Below, in pieces: positions 43,462 through 55,396 of a stretch of DNA of 64,000 nt. Source of the DNA: a bacterium (GTDB lineage Bacteria > Patescibacteria > JAEDAM01 > Absconditabacterales > Absconditicoccaceae); contig JAFTEM010000026.1 in the NCBI GenBank assembly GCA_017453665.1, positions 1-64,000 on the forward strand, written 5' to 3'. The translations under genes and the position numbers were made by a program. Each line of letters starts with the position of its first letter. The stretch's first letter is position 1. Below the pieces are notes generated by a model that was not told the DNA's origin, searched no databases, and saw only the letters and a program-made list of their open reading frames with translations.

Positions 43462-44217
43462 ATGACTCGATATTTTTTATACGCACTAATAGCAGTTATC
43501 ATAATTTCACTTGCCTCATTAGTGTGACTTTTTACCTTCTGAATAAAGAACGAAAAACTAGAGAAAATATTAATCTATTTTGTAGCATTTTCAGCATGAG
43601 CACTTTTGTGAGATGTATTCTTCCATCTTCTTCCAGAATTAACAGAAGAAAATAATCTTTCAATGACATTTGCCTGAGGTCTTATTCTCTGATGAATTGT
43701 TATGTGACTTTTTATTGAAAAAGTGATCCATCGGAATCACTGTCATCATGCAGAGTCTAAGGATCATCCTCATCCATTAGCAATTATGAATTTAGTATGA
43801 GATTTCTTTCATAATTTCATCGATTGACTTATAATTTGAGCAAGTTTTTTGGTCTCTCTACCTGCATGAATTTCGACATCTCTAGCTGTTCTTTTCCATG
43901 AGATTCCACAAGAAATGTGAGATTTTGCAGTCCTAGTGCACTGATGATATAAAAAATGAAAAGCAATTTTGATGAACTTCTTAACAGCTCTGAGTGCAGT
44001 ATTCTGAGTTATTCTAACTTTTATGTTGTGATCAAATGTAGAAAATATCCATCATTATCTTATCCCTATAGCAATAGGAATGTTTATTTATATTGCATGA
44101 TCAGACCTTATCCCAGAAATTAATAAACATAATCAAAAAGTAAGCACTTCTTTATTCCAAATCCTAATGTTTATTATAGGTTCAGGAGTGATGTTCTGCT
44201 TACTTTATTTAGAATAG
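43462..44217 (+). CDS. ZIP-family metal transporter
   Basis: 251 aa with about eight membrane helices. TM2 region has FFHLLPEL, a His-rich loop (HRNHCHHAESKDHPHP) sits between TM3 and TM4, TM4 is HNFIDGLIIGASF and TM5 is HEIPQEMGDFAVLVHGGY, the paired metal-binding helices of ZIP proteins. It imports Zn or a similar divalent metal. The His-rich loop and both metal sites are intact. Divergent from the YtxH-like gene. Confidence 0.9.
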
Positions 44218-44224
44218 AAATTAT

Positions 44225-47152
44225 TTAGAGTTGAGTCCAAACAACTCTTTTTTCTCCATTAATATCTTTAAATTCATGAGCTTTAACTTTGATTTTATCT
44301 CAGATATTATAATATTTTTTCCAATCGACACCATCAGGTGCAACAATCTGCTTCTTGTGTAATAATCCTTCAACTCATTTTACGGTAATAAACATTCAAT
44401 AATTATACATCAATTTTACGTATCCATCATATTCTTCTCATAATTTGATATTATCGACACTGAAGTTTCATTCTTGAGTTGGAGCTTTTCATCTTCCTCA
44501 TTTAAACTCAGAAGTCTTCTTTGGAACAGCTCATCTTCTATCTTGTTTTGGTGCTTTCTTTTCTAAATTCTCGATATTAGGGACAAGTTTTAAAAAGTCT
44601 GTAGTCTCAGGATTGAATCAAGATTTCTCATAAATCTCTTTAAGTTGTTTCTCAACCTCTTCCTTACTACCAATCCAAATGGTTAAAGGTTTCTTATTAT
44701 TGCAAACCAATGTCTTATATTGCCAAATACTAACGTAAAAATGAAGTTCAGTATTTGCATCTAATTTAACAACCTTTCATTTAGGAACTTGGAGTTTTGC
44801 ATAATTCTCGATCCCTTGAGGTTGGGTATACCAAATCATTTTATGATTTCATTGTTCAATATCTACAATCATAGCATCAGCTCTTCTGTCTTCGATAGAT
44901 GCATCAACAAACCAGTTTGTATTCTGTTGTACCTGAAAATCTTGTAAGTTTTTAGCTTCTTTTTCACTTAGTCAAAGTCCTTCAAATCTGGCTTGTTCAG
45001 CAACTTTTTCTTGTGCAGAAAATGACTTTTTATTCCAAGCATTCATAAGAGTTTCAAGCTGTCCTCTTTCCATAGCATATCTTTGTCTTGATTGTTTCCT
45101 TATTTTTTCAATATATGCAATATCTCCCTCTGCTTTATATGGAGGAAGTGTCTTCATACTAAATGGATCAGAAGAGATACCATCAACCATTAATCTTGTA
45201 TATGCAGTATATTTTGGAAGAGAAATTAGGTCGTTAGTACTTACCATCTCTTTATATTGAGAGGTCATTACTGCTGCATCATCATATCCTAAAGTGAATG
45301 AAAAAATGGTTCCTACATTACCAAAGATAGCATCTTTAATAGTTGTATCTAGCTGAGATGTATATTGGTTAGCAACAATAAGTGATAACTTATATTTCCT
45401 TGCCTCAGAAAGAATCGTAGCAAATGATTTTGTAGCAAAGTTCTGGAACTCATCGATATAAAGATAGAAAGGTTTTCTTAAATGACTTGCGGTATCAGCT
45501 CTTCCCATCGCATCAATCTGAATTTTAGTAACAAGAAGTGATCAAATCATATTTGCATTATCTTCTCAAATTTTTCCTTTAGAAAGATTAACTAAGATGA
45601 TTTTCCCTTCATCCATAGCCTTTCTAAGACTTAATTTTGTTCTAGGTTGTCCAAAAATATTTCTAACAAGTCTAGATGAAAGAAATTGTCCTACTTTATT
45701 GGTGATAGGTCATACAGCTTCTTCTCTTTGTTTATCTTGCCATTTATTAAACTCATTATTCCAGAACTTTAAAAGAACAGAATCGTGAATATGAGAAATA
45801 ACCTCTTCACGGAATTCTTTATCAGTTAATACCCTTAAAATATGCATTAATGTTGCATTAGGATAATCAATAACTGATAGAACAACATTTCTTAAAATAT
45901 ATTCAAGTCTAGGTCCCCAACTATTATCAAAAAGTTTTTGAAAGGTAGATACTACTCAAGAAGCAATCCTATTTTTTTCATCTTCATTATCAGCTTGAAG
46001 AAGATTAAATCAGATAGGATATTCAGCATCTCCTACATCAAATAAAATAACATCATTGATACGGTGTGAAGGAATATATTCTAATAAATCATCAACAAGT
46101 TCTCCATGAGGGTCTAAAAGACAAAGTCAATTCCCAGCTCTCATGTCAGAAATAATCATATTGTTAATGAATGTTGATTTACCAGTTCAGGTCTTTCAAA
46201 CAATATACATATGTCTAAATTTATCTTCTTCACGAATTCAAAATCTAATCTTATCTCATCTATAATCCGTATCTCAAAGCAGTGTCAATTCTTTCTCTGG
46301 GGTATTCTCTGGAGTAGGAATATTTGTAGGATAAGAAAGTTTTCTATAAAGAGTATAATCTAATCCTTTAATGAAATTGATCTTTGTTGGTAAATGAAAT
46401 ACATTAATAGCTTGAGAAAAACTTACAGGTATCCATTCTTTCTTTTCTTTTTTTTCAAAACTTCAGCTTGAAAGAAAAGGTGCAAAAACAGAATTTAAGA
46501 GAGTAGTAAGTCACTCTTTTGCATATGGATCAGCTGTCTCGATGCTATACCAAATACTCATTAATAAATCTTTTGGCTCTTCTTTTTTCTCTTCTCCCTC
46601 TTTTTTCTCTTCTTTTTTAGCACCTCCTCACCAAATATAATTCATTCATTTTTTTATTTTTCAGATGAATTTTGTAAAATCATCTTCTTCAAGTTTGAAA
46701 GTATAATCAAATTCTATTCTTAATGTCGAATTTTTATCAACGTTTTGAAATACGGCAAATATATCTGTCATAGGATCAAGATAAGATCCATCTTTAGTAA
46801 ATTCTTCTTTAGTTTTTAAGACTCAAGTAGTCTCTCTTCCAGTAAAAATACTTTCTTTAGTAAGTCAAAGATACACCTTTTCTTTAGCAAGAGGAAGGCG
46901 TTGTGTCTCACTTAAATCAGATGTCGTAAATGTTGTGAAAAAAGTATTTTGAAAATAAGCCTGAAAATCTCTAGGTAATTTAACGAATAATTGGATATGA
47001 GTATTATTTCAATAAATGATGAATGAAATTTTTTTAGTCTTTAATGATATGAGATTTTTTATAACTTTTTCCCAATGTCCCACTCAAAGATCATTATCCT
47101 TGAATGGCTTGATTTGAAAATAAACATATTTAGAAATTTTTTGTTCAGGCAT
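44225..47152 (-). CDS. VirD4/TraG-like coupling ATPase fused to S1 domain
   Basis: 975 aa. About 1-300: a domain with charged linker (KKEEKKEGEEKKEEPKDLL). ATPase core from about 310: Walker A IVGKTGTGKSTFINNM, LCLLDPHGELVDDLL (DPHGE), VLFDVGDAEYPIGFNLL, and Walker B YLYIDEFQNFAT near 565 followed by SEARKYKLSLIVANQYTSQL, as in the TraD/TraG/DUF87 group. About 895-975: an S1/OB-fold RNA-binding domain (GEEYDGYVKLMYNYGMFITV, VEGLLHKKQI). The pairing is unusual. T4SS coupling proteins pump DNA or protein; TraC- and pilin-like genes are at 12.6-14.4 kb. No membrane helix is obvious, so it may be soluble. Confidence 0.85.
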
Positions 47153-47365
47153 TGGTTTATTACTTTTCTTTATTAAATTTTCTTTACTAAAAATATTATA
47201 TGTAATTTTTTAAAAAAATCAACATATATTTAATTTTTTTAAGAAAATAGAAATAGGGGCTGATAGTAATTAAATGCCGATTTTTTTCCTCACTTTTACT
47301 TGCAATTGCACTATCAAATACTAAATTAAGATTACTTATTTTTTTAATAGATTTTAATATTTCAG

Positions 47366-49906
47366 ATGACAATTGATTTAACAAAAATTGCTGATAAATG
47401 GCAAAAAGAATGGAATGATAAGAAGATTTATACAACAAAAGAATGAGGGAATAAACCTAAATATTATATTCTAGATATGTTCCCATATCCAAGTGGAGCA
47501 GGACTTCATGTAGGACATCCAAAAGGATATATCGCATCAGATACAATAGCAAGAAAAAAACTTCTTCAAGGATATAACGTATTACATCCAATGGGATTTG
47601 ATACATTTTGACTTTGAACAGAGCAGTATGCTATCGATCATAAAATGAAGCCACAAGTTGTTGCAAAACAGAATATTGATACCTATATCAAACAACTTGA
47701 AAATATAGGATTTACGTATGATTGGACAAGAAGTTTCTCTACAGCAGATCCTGAATATTTCAAATGGACACAATCAATTTTCTTAAAATTCTATAATCAT
47801 TATTATGATGAAGAAGCTAAGAAAGCAAAACCATTATCAGAATTAGAGGCTAAATTAAAGGCAGAATGAAAAACAACTGAAGAAATAAAAAAAATTCTTG
47901 ATAGTGAAAGACTTGCATATATTGATTATAAACCAATTAATTGGTGTCCTCATTGTAAAACAGGGTTAGCAAACGAAGATCTTGAAGACGGAATGTGTGA
48001 AAGATGTTGAAATCCTGTAGAGCAAAGACCTATGAAACAGTGGGTACTTAGAATTACAAAATATGCAGAAAGACTTATAGAATGACTCGATGGACTTGAT
48101 TGGGATGAATCAATGAAAGAACTTGAAAGAAATTGGATTGGTAAATCTTCATGAACTCAATTTAAAATGCCAATCAAAGATTCACACGACTATTTTGAGG
48201 TGTATACAACAAGAGTTGATACTGTCTTTTGAATGACATTTGTTGTAATGGCGCCAGAACATCCATTAGTAGATTCAATTACAACGCCAGAATATAAGGA
48301 CGCTGTTGAAAATTATAAACAACAAGCAAAATATAAGACTCAACTAGAAAGAACAGAACTTCAAAAAGAAAAAACATGACAATTTACATGAGCATATGCT
48401 ATTAATCCATTCAATGGAAAAGAAGTTCCAATTTATATAGGAGATTATGTATTGGCAAATTATGGAACAGGAGTTGTTATGGCAGTTCCTGCACATGATG
48501 AAAGAGACTTTGATTTTGCTAAAAAACATAATATTCCAGTTATTCAAAGTATCCTCTCAGAAAAAACAAATGAACATTATGATTTTGATGCATTAGAGAG
48601 TCTACCAGAAATAGCAACAGAGAAAGGAGTTTTGATTGATTCTTGAGAGTTCTCATGATTAACATCAGAAGCTGCTATTAAAGCAATGCAAAAATGGTTA
48701 AAAGAGAATAATATGTGATCAGAAAAAATCAATTATAAAATCCAAGATTGGGTATTCTCTCGCCAAAGATATCGATGAGAACCATTCCCTGTTGTATTCT
48801 GTCCAGAACACTGAACAGTTCCTTTACAAGAATCAGACCTTCCATTAACCTTGCCTGATGTTGAACATTACGAACCAACAGGAACAGAAGAATGACCTTT
48901 AGCAGAAGTTAGTGATTGGATAAATACAAAATGTCCTATCTGCTGAAAAGACGCAAAAAGAGAATCAAATACAATGCCAGGTTGGGCAGGATCAAGTTGG
49001 TATTGGTTAAGATATATGGATCCACATAACCATGATGAAATGCTATCTAAAGAAAGAGATGAATATCGAAGAAATGTAGATGTCTATATCTGAGGAGCAG
49101 AACATGTAACAAGACATATGATTTATGCAAGATTTTGGCAAAACTTCTTGTACGATTTATGATTAGTATGTGAAAAAGAACCATTTAAGAAATACCAAAA
49201 AGTAGGTCTTATTATGGCTGAAGACGGAAGGAAAATGTCAAAAAGACGGTGAAATGTTGTAAATCCAGATGATATTATTGCAGAATATTGAGCAGATGTT
49301 TTCAGAACATATGAAATGTTTATGTGACCATTTGATCAATATATCTCATGGAATACAAATGGTATAAAAGGAGTAAAGAAATTCTTAGATAAAGTCGTTG
49401 CTCTTCGAGACAAAGTTGATGCTTCTTTATCACAAGAAGATAAAAAAATAACAACACTTCTTCATCAAACAATTAAAAAGCTTACACAAGAAATAGATGA
49501 TTTTAAGTTTAATACCTCTATTTCTCAGTTGATGATTTTAGTAAACGTATTAACAGAACAAGAAAAAATAGCAAAATCAACAATCGAAACATTGGCACTT
49601 TTAATAGCTCCATTTGCTCCTCATCTGGCAGAAGAATTCTGGAATCTCTTAGGAAACGAGTTCTCAATTTTTACAACATGAAAATGGCCAGAATATGATG
49701 AAAAATTCTTAGTTGCAGCAGAAGTAACATTAGCAATCCAATTTAATGGAAAAATGAGAGGAACTCTAGAGATGCCTGCTGATGCAACACAAGAAGAGGT
49801 TTTAGAAGCTATTAAACAAAACGAAAAATTGAATAGTTATCTTAGTTCATGAGAACCAAAGAAAATTATTTTCATCCCTTGAAAAATTATGAATATAATC
49901 CTTTAA
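47366..49906 (+). CDS. leuS: Leucyl-tRNA synthetase
   Basis: 846 aa. HIGH-type motif in [15 protein letters not shown]1 editing domain with [20 protein letters not shown] and [15 protein letters not shown], two zinc-like Cys sets ([18 protein letters not shown] and KCPICGK), KMSKRRGNVV, and a C-terminal anticodon part ending IPGKIMNIIL. Charges tRNA-Leu. The editing site appears intact (Thr-rich and Asp). The window's largest plus-strand enzyme after the skew change. Patatin genes start 12 bases later. Confidence 0.95.
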
Positions 49907-49918
49907 TTGAGAAAAGAA

Positions 49919-50686
49919 ATGATGACAGGTAACGATAATTACGTTTTGACGATTTCAGGATGAGGTTCAAAGGGGATGTATGCTTGTTGAATCCTTAAGG
50001 CGATAGAGGAATTGGATATTAAAAAGAACATTCAGGCTGTATATTGAGTAAGTGCATGAGCATTAACATGAGCATATCGATTAAGCTGATGGAAAGCTGA
50101 AAATATTTACAAAAAGTATGTAGAGAGCTGACTTTTTTCAATAAAAAATCTTTCCTTGTTTCCAATGAAAGGATTAATGAAAACTGGAACAATAGAGAAA
50201 ATAGTTGAGGGAGAGATGAAGAAAACCTTTGAGCAATTAGAAATTCCTTTATATATTTGAGCAACAGATCTTCTAAAATGAAAATTTATGGTTTATAATT
50301 CAGGAGAGCTTCAAAGCGCAGTACTTTGAAGTCTAGCACTTCCTGGTATCTTTGCTCCAGTAGAATATGAAGGAGCACTTCTTGTAGATTGAGGAATTAT
50401 AAACAATTTTCCTATTGATATAGCGAAAAAAAACTATCCTAAAGCAAAACATATCGGAATCCTTCTCTCAAAATTTAAAAAGAATCAAAAAATTACAAAT
50501 TTACTTGATACCTTACAAGTAACTTACGATTTATTACTTAGAGGGCATTTAAGTCAATCATTTAATGAAGCAGATATTCTCTTTTATAGAGATCTAAAGA
50601 CCTGAACTGTAGAAAGTAATGAAAAAAAACTTCAGCATCTCTTTGACTTATGATATAAAGACTGATTAGAAGCTTTTAGTTCCTAA
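49919..50686 (+). CDS. Patatin-like phospholipase, copy 1
   Basis: 255 aa. Oxyanion loop TISGGGSKGMYACGI, nucleophile elbow AVYGVSAGALTGA and the catalytic Asp in LLVDGGIINNFPID: the full Ser-Asp dyad of bacterial patatins. LPGIFAPVEYEGA precedes the Asp, as usual. No signal peptide, so it is cytoplasmic or translocated another way. Relatives are toxins of secretion systems or membrane-lipid hydrolases. Two ATG codons in a row; the first is used. A second copy follows at once. Confidence 0.9.
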
Positions 50687-50696
50687 TATCCACGTT

Positions 50697-51488
50697 ATGA
50701 AAATTCCTTTTTTTTCAAAAAAACAAGACCATTATATTCTTGTGGTCTCATGAGGAGGAATGAGAGGATTTTATTGATTATGAATAACAAAAGCTTTAGA
50801 AGAATTATGATTAAGAGAAAAAATTGATGCGATTTTTTGAGTAAGTGCATGATGACTTTTAGCGAGTTATTGGGCTGCTTGATATTCTACAGATTCGATC
50901 CTCGATATTTTTCTTCATTCAGAATTTCTTGATATCTCGAAAGATATTAATTTGATTCCTAAAAAATCAATATTAAAAACAACAGTGTTAGAAAAACAGG
51001 TAAAAAGAGATTTACCAAAAACCTTTGAGGAATTAAAGACACCTATTTATATTTGATGTACTGATACTCAGGTTGGACAAAGCACTATCCTATCATCATG
51101 AGACCTGGTTTCAGCATTAATGGGAACGATAGCAATTCCGTGAGTCTTTCCAGCTGTAAAAAGAGGTGATGAAGTCTTAATCGATGGAGGAGTGACAAAT
51201 AATTTTCCAATAGAAAAGGCGAAGAATATTTTTCCTAATCATAAAATAATAGGAATCTCTCTGAATAAATATCGTAAAAATCCGGAAATTAAGAACCTCT
51301 TAGATAATTTAATGGTTTCATTTGAAATTATGTTAAGAAAGGATATTGAACCTCAAGGACAACTCGCAGATATTTTCTTTTGTAGAGCATTAGATATCCC
51401 AGTCCTTGAATTTAATGTTAAAAAATTAAAGAAAGTTTTTGATCTTTGATATCAAGATGGATTAGAAGGATTAAAAAATCTTATTTAG
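50697..51488 (+). CDS. Patatin-like phospholipase, copy 2
   Basis: 263 aa, clearly a paralogue of the preceding gene (10 bases away). VVSGGGMRGFYGLGITKALE, IFGVSAGGLLASYW and VLIDGGVTNNFPIEKA give the complete dyad and oxyanion loop. The C-terminal thirds differ more (DIEPQGQLADIFFCRALDIP). Same N-terminal charged start (KIPFFSKKQDHYILV), no signal peptide. A tandem duplication that has diverged, possibly for different lipids or partners. Confidence 0.9.
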
Positions 51489-51503
51489 ATAACCTAAGTG
51501 CTA

Positions 51504-52199
51504 ATGCAATTATTTATTTGTCCTCATTTTGAGTGTAAAAATAAGCAAGTAATTATTAGAGAGAATAAAGAATTAGTGAATCAACTAAAAAAGGTTTTAA
51601 GGGCTAAAGAATGATACCAATTTTTTGTACAAGATGAGAATCCTCAAAAAAGGTATAAACTAGCATTACAATCATTAACTAATCAAGAAATTAAAGCTGA
51701 TATTTTAGAAGAAATCGACGCTCCAAGAGAGGAAGCTTCAATATGAATGCTAATAGCACTTCCTAATAAAATGGATAAATTAGAACTTATCATCCAGAAA
51801 CTAACGGAAATTGGAGTCTCTGATATTTATCTTTTTCAAGCAGAAAGATCTTTATTAAAAACAGTCAATGAAAATAAGCAGCAGAGACTAAAAAAAATTA
51901 TTTATGAAGCTGTAGAACAATCACGAGCTTGGACAATTCCACAACTTCATTTTGTAAGTGATTTAAAGTCCATTGGTAAAAAATGGCAAATAATAATTTT
52001 TGATATAACAGATTGAAAAACAGCTCCAACTCAATTAGGAGAAACCTGTTTGTGAGTGATTTGACCAGAAGGGGGATTGACGCCTAAAGATTATGAAAAG
52101 CTCCCAAATAAAGCTGCGGTAATTTCATTAGGAAAAACTGTATTAAGAATGGAAACCGCTGCTATTGTAGGTTGATGGTATCTAAAGAATAGATTATAA
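51504..52199 (+). CDS. rsmE: 16S rRNA m3U1498 methyltransferase RsmE
   Basis: 231 aa SPOUT enzyme. LIALPNKMDKLELIIQKLTE, GVSDIYLFQAERS, EAVEQSRAWTIPQL (EQS-R motif), VIGPEGGLTPKDYEKL and SLGKTVLRMETAAIVG follow the RsmE order exactly. The N-terminal PUA-like part is short and starts with Cys/His residues (ICPHFECKN). It methylates U1498 in the decoding site of 16S rRNA. Ends at a bidirectional terminator shared with glyS. Confidence 0.9.
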
Positions 52200-52223
52200 A
52201 AAAAGAGCCAAACGGCTCTTTTT
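52200..52223. terminator. Bidirectional terminator between rsmE and glyS
   Basis: aaaagagcc-aaac-ggctctttt: a 9-base stem with GC core and A/T runs both sides. It serves convergent rsmE and glyS; the glyS stop codon lies within its arm. Confidence 0.85.
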
Positions 52224-53667
52224 ATGCATTTAAGTAATAATTTTTCAAATCTTCGATTTTTACTCTAGTCTGTTGCATAGAATCTCTTTCTCTTACTGTT
52301 ACAGTTCCATAGTTAGGAGAAGAAGAATCGATACTTTCTTGATCAACAGTTACACAATAAGGGGTTCAAATCTCATCTTGTCTTCTATATCTTTTTCAAA
52401 TAGCTCAACCATCATCATATTCACATTTAAATGACTTAGATAAATCTCTAAAGATTTTTTCAGCCATTTCAACTTGTTGAACATCTTTTTTAATGAGTGG
52501 CAAAATAGCAAATTTAATAGGAGCTAATTGCTTAGGGAATCTTATAACAACGCGAGATTCTCCATTCTCTAAATTCTCTTCATCATAGAACTCAAGCATT
52601 GTTACCATAACTTGTCTTCCTAGTCCAAAAGAGGCTTCAATACATCGAGGTATATATCTTTCTCCGGTATATGGATCAGAATATTGCATATCTTTAGCAC
52701 TATATTCTTGGTGCTGAGAAAGATCAAAATTAGTTCTATTATGAACCCCTTGAATTTCACCAAATCCTCGAGGATAAAGATATTCAACATCTACAGCAGC
52801 TGCAGCATAGTGAGCAAGTTTCTCATGATCTTTGAATCTTAAGTGCTCTGGAGAAATACCAATAATCTCAGTCCAATATTCCATACAATCTTTCTTCCAT
52901 TGATTATATATTTCCATAGCTTTTTCAGAATCTGCAGGGACAAAATATTCAATTTCCATTTGCTCAAATTCTCTAGTTCTGTAGAGGAATTGACCTGGAG
53001 TAATTTCATTTCTGAAAGCTTTACCAACTTGAGCTAATCCAAAAGGAATTCTTGCTCTAGTAGTATCTAAAACAGCTTTGAAGTCAGTGAAAAGTGATTG
53101 GCAAGTTTCTGGTCTCATATATACCTTAGAAGCATCATTAGCAACAGGTCAAAGATGGGTCTCAAGCATAAGATTAAAATTCCTACATTCAGTCCAATCG
53201 GCAGCTTCTTTTGTTTCAGGATTGTTAGGAATATTAGCAATAATGAATTCTCTCATTCCATCATTCCCCCAAGATTCTGGAGAAAGATTCTTAACTCAAA
53301 GTTTCTTAGCAAGAGCCTCATCATCGAGTCCATCTCTAGATTGTTCTATATAATCTTCGATAAGCTTATCAGCTCTAAATCTTTGTCATGTTTTTTTATC
53401 ATCAATAAGTGCATCAGAAAAAGAGGCAAGATGTCAACTTGCTTTCCAAGTCGTTGGATGTGCAATAATAGCGGTATCCATAAAAATAATATCATCTCTT
53501 TCCTGAGTAAAATGTTTAACCCAAAGATCAGAAATATTCTTTTTGAGTAATGCTCCATAAGGTCAAAAATCCCAAGCATTAGCAAGTCCTCAATAGATCT
53601 CAGAATTAGGATAAACAAATCCTTTTCTTTTAGCCCATGCTACAACAGTTTCTAATGAATTAGCCAT
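52222..53667 (-). CDS. glyS: Glycyl-tRNA synthetase, dimeric (GlyQS) type
   Basis: 481 aa. Class II motifs in order: WAKRKGFVYPNSEIYGGLA, motif 1 near YGALLKKNISDLW, MRPETCQSLFTDFKAV, motif 2 AQVGKAFRNEITPGQFLYRT, YIPRCIEASFGLGRQV (motif 3 region), and an HGTP anticodon-binding tail (KFAILPLIKKD). This is the alpha2 eukaryote/Gram-positive type, not the alpha2beta2 form. It matters here because UGA is read as Gly: the same enzyme would have to charge tRNA-Gly(UCA) as well as normal glycine tRNAs. That tRNA is not in the window. Confidence 0.95.
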
Positions 53668-53692
53668 AATAATTTGCACCAAATATAAAAAA

Positions 53693-53914
53693 TTATTTTT
53701 CGTATTTTTCTTTAGTTTTTTTAATATCCCTTCTTAGCTCATTTACTCAGAGAAGAAAAAATTCTTTGATTCAGCGGATTCTAGGTCTTTTTGTTTCATT
53801 AATATCCTCTATAAGTGAATCATCTAATTTTATATTAGGGACTTTATCTAATCAAGCCATTTTTCAGAGCACAACTTTGACCATTTTTTTATGGATTAAG
53901 TCATCAACAGCCAT
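53693..53914 (-). CDS. Small protein, unknown
   Basis: 73 aa, Lys/Arg-rich, mostly helical (DDLIHKKMVKVVLGKMAGLD, RPRIRGIKEFFLLGVNELRR). It starts 134 bases downstream of the nucleosidase-like stop and ends 26 before glyS. Gly residues at TGA fit a coding frame. No family seen. Confidence 0.5.
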
Positions 53915-54048
53915 GGATAAATTTTTGTTTATATAAATGTAGAAAAAATAGTTATTCTTTAAGAAAAAGCAAGAATACTTCATAGCTAAAGTTCTTGACA
54001 TATAAAGAAAATATTGTTTTTCGATTGCTTGTCTAGTAGACTAAATTT

Positions 54049-54615
54049 CTAGAGAGAAAGTAGTTTTTCTAGTAGTTGTCAGTAGTCTAAGTTTTCTGCA
54101 AGCTTTCTACAAGCTTCTTGTTTATCAAAATTTTTAGTTTCTTCTCCTATCCTATCGTATGGGATCTTAATAATGAGGCGAGGAATTCTAAATTTATCAG
54201 CACAATATTCGATTGCTCGGGCTTCCATGTCAACATATCCTTTCTCCTCATCACAAGGAGGAGTGTAAAGCGCTTTTTCTGATGAATAAATACTTGTTAT
54301 TTTTCAAAATTCAAAAGGAATCGGAACGAGGAGTTCTTTACCTGTACTTACATTTTTTATTCTTCATATTTGAAGATATTTCTCTTGTTCTTCTTTTCTA
54401 AAGCCCCAGTATCAACAGATTCAAATATTAAGAAGCAAGATTTCAGAACAATCATTCTGAGCTAAATAATTTGTCAAACTATAAATGGTCTCATAGTTTC
54501 CAATCCCTGTTGTGAGATAAATAATATCCAAAGATTTTTTAAAATTAAGACTCTTAATTTGAGTCTTAACAGTTTTTAATTCTCATGGAGTTGCACATGC
54601 AACAAGTATTCTCAT
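54049..54615 (-). CDS. Nucleoside phosphorylase/MTAN-family protein
   Basis: 188 aa. ILVACATPGELKTVK, LTTGIGNYETIYSLTNYL, EILLLNIGICGYWG and YVDMEARAIEYCADKFRIPR reproduce the order of motifs in PNP_UDP_1 proteins (MTA/SAH nucleosidase, futalosine hydrolase). The Met-Glu pair of the active site is present, and an Asp follows in IKIPYDR. It is shorter than MTAN (about 230 aa). Probably a nucleosidase in purine or SAH salvage, matching AMP phosphorylase at 61.6 kb. The substrate is inferred. Confidence 0.65.
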
Positions 54616-54643
54616 TAGATTGTTTTAAAGAGCATAAATAAGT

Positions 54644-55360
54644 CTAACTCATCATAAACCATAACGATGTCGATTCTTTTGTATCAAAACCTATCTCTCA
54701 GCTATTAATAAGTTGTTCTATGTGATTAGGATTCTCTTTGTTAGGAAGAAGTTCACTAAGAACACTTAATGCAGGAAAAGCTTCTTTTTCTTCCTCATCC
54801 ATAGTCTTATTTTTAAGGTTGTTAATAAGATTTTCAGATCTCTCCTTGCATGTATCACTAGGAAGTCATTGATGACAGTTACTTATAACAAGTAATGCAT
54901 AGTCCTTTCATAAGAGTTCCTTTAAAGCATCTGATACTGCAGAATTCTTTGCTCCTTTTTTTATAAAAAGGACAAGATGATTCTCATTTACGTTAATAAC
55001 ACTTAAATAACAAAAGAGTTTATCAAGATAAGGATAATAGTTTTTGTCTGTAGTTGCTATACCATTTTCTAAAAGTTCTTGTGGAACAGTTTTTCAACAT
55101 TCTCGAATTCTTCAAAAATGAGGTCCAATGGTTCAAGTATATACCATAGCATTTTCAGGAAGTTCTTCAGATTGAATAAGAATAACAAGGGGTTTCTCTT
55201 GATTTAAAGAGAGGAGGATACTAGAAAGAAAAATTGTAGTATGGAATTCTAAAGTCCAAGGACATACTGCATAATGAAAATCTTTTTGTGGATATCAAAT
55301 TAACTTTTCTGCCGAAAGGGTATTAACCATTATTTCATCAAGAATTTGTTCGTAATTCAT
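54644..55360 (-). CDS. Unknown protein, possible Memo-like fold
   Basis: 238 aa, soluble. PLVILIQSEELPENAMVYTG, TIGPHFGRIRE, YYPYLDKLFCYLSVI, HLVLFIKKGAKNSAVSDALK and LLVISNCHQGLPSDTCKERS follow an order loosely like AmmeMemoRadiSam B (MEMO1) proteins, but the conserved metal histidines are not all there. Treat as unknown. It lies 28 bases upstream of the nucleosidase-like gene and 36 after the winged-helix gene, probably one transcript. Confidence 0.6.
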
Positions 55361-55396
55361 AATAAGAAGGTAGAGGTTTAATAGGTAAATTATTGT

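Noticed and set aside
47153..47365. Possible T-box or leader before leuS
   Set aside because: AT-rich, no T-box motif, no terminator/antiterminator pair visible.
53995..54025. TTGACA box on the plus strand
   Set aside because: No plausible -10 at proper spacing and no plus-strand gene downstream.
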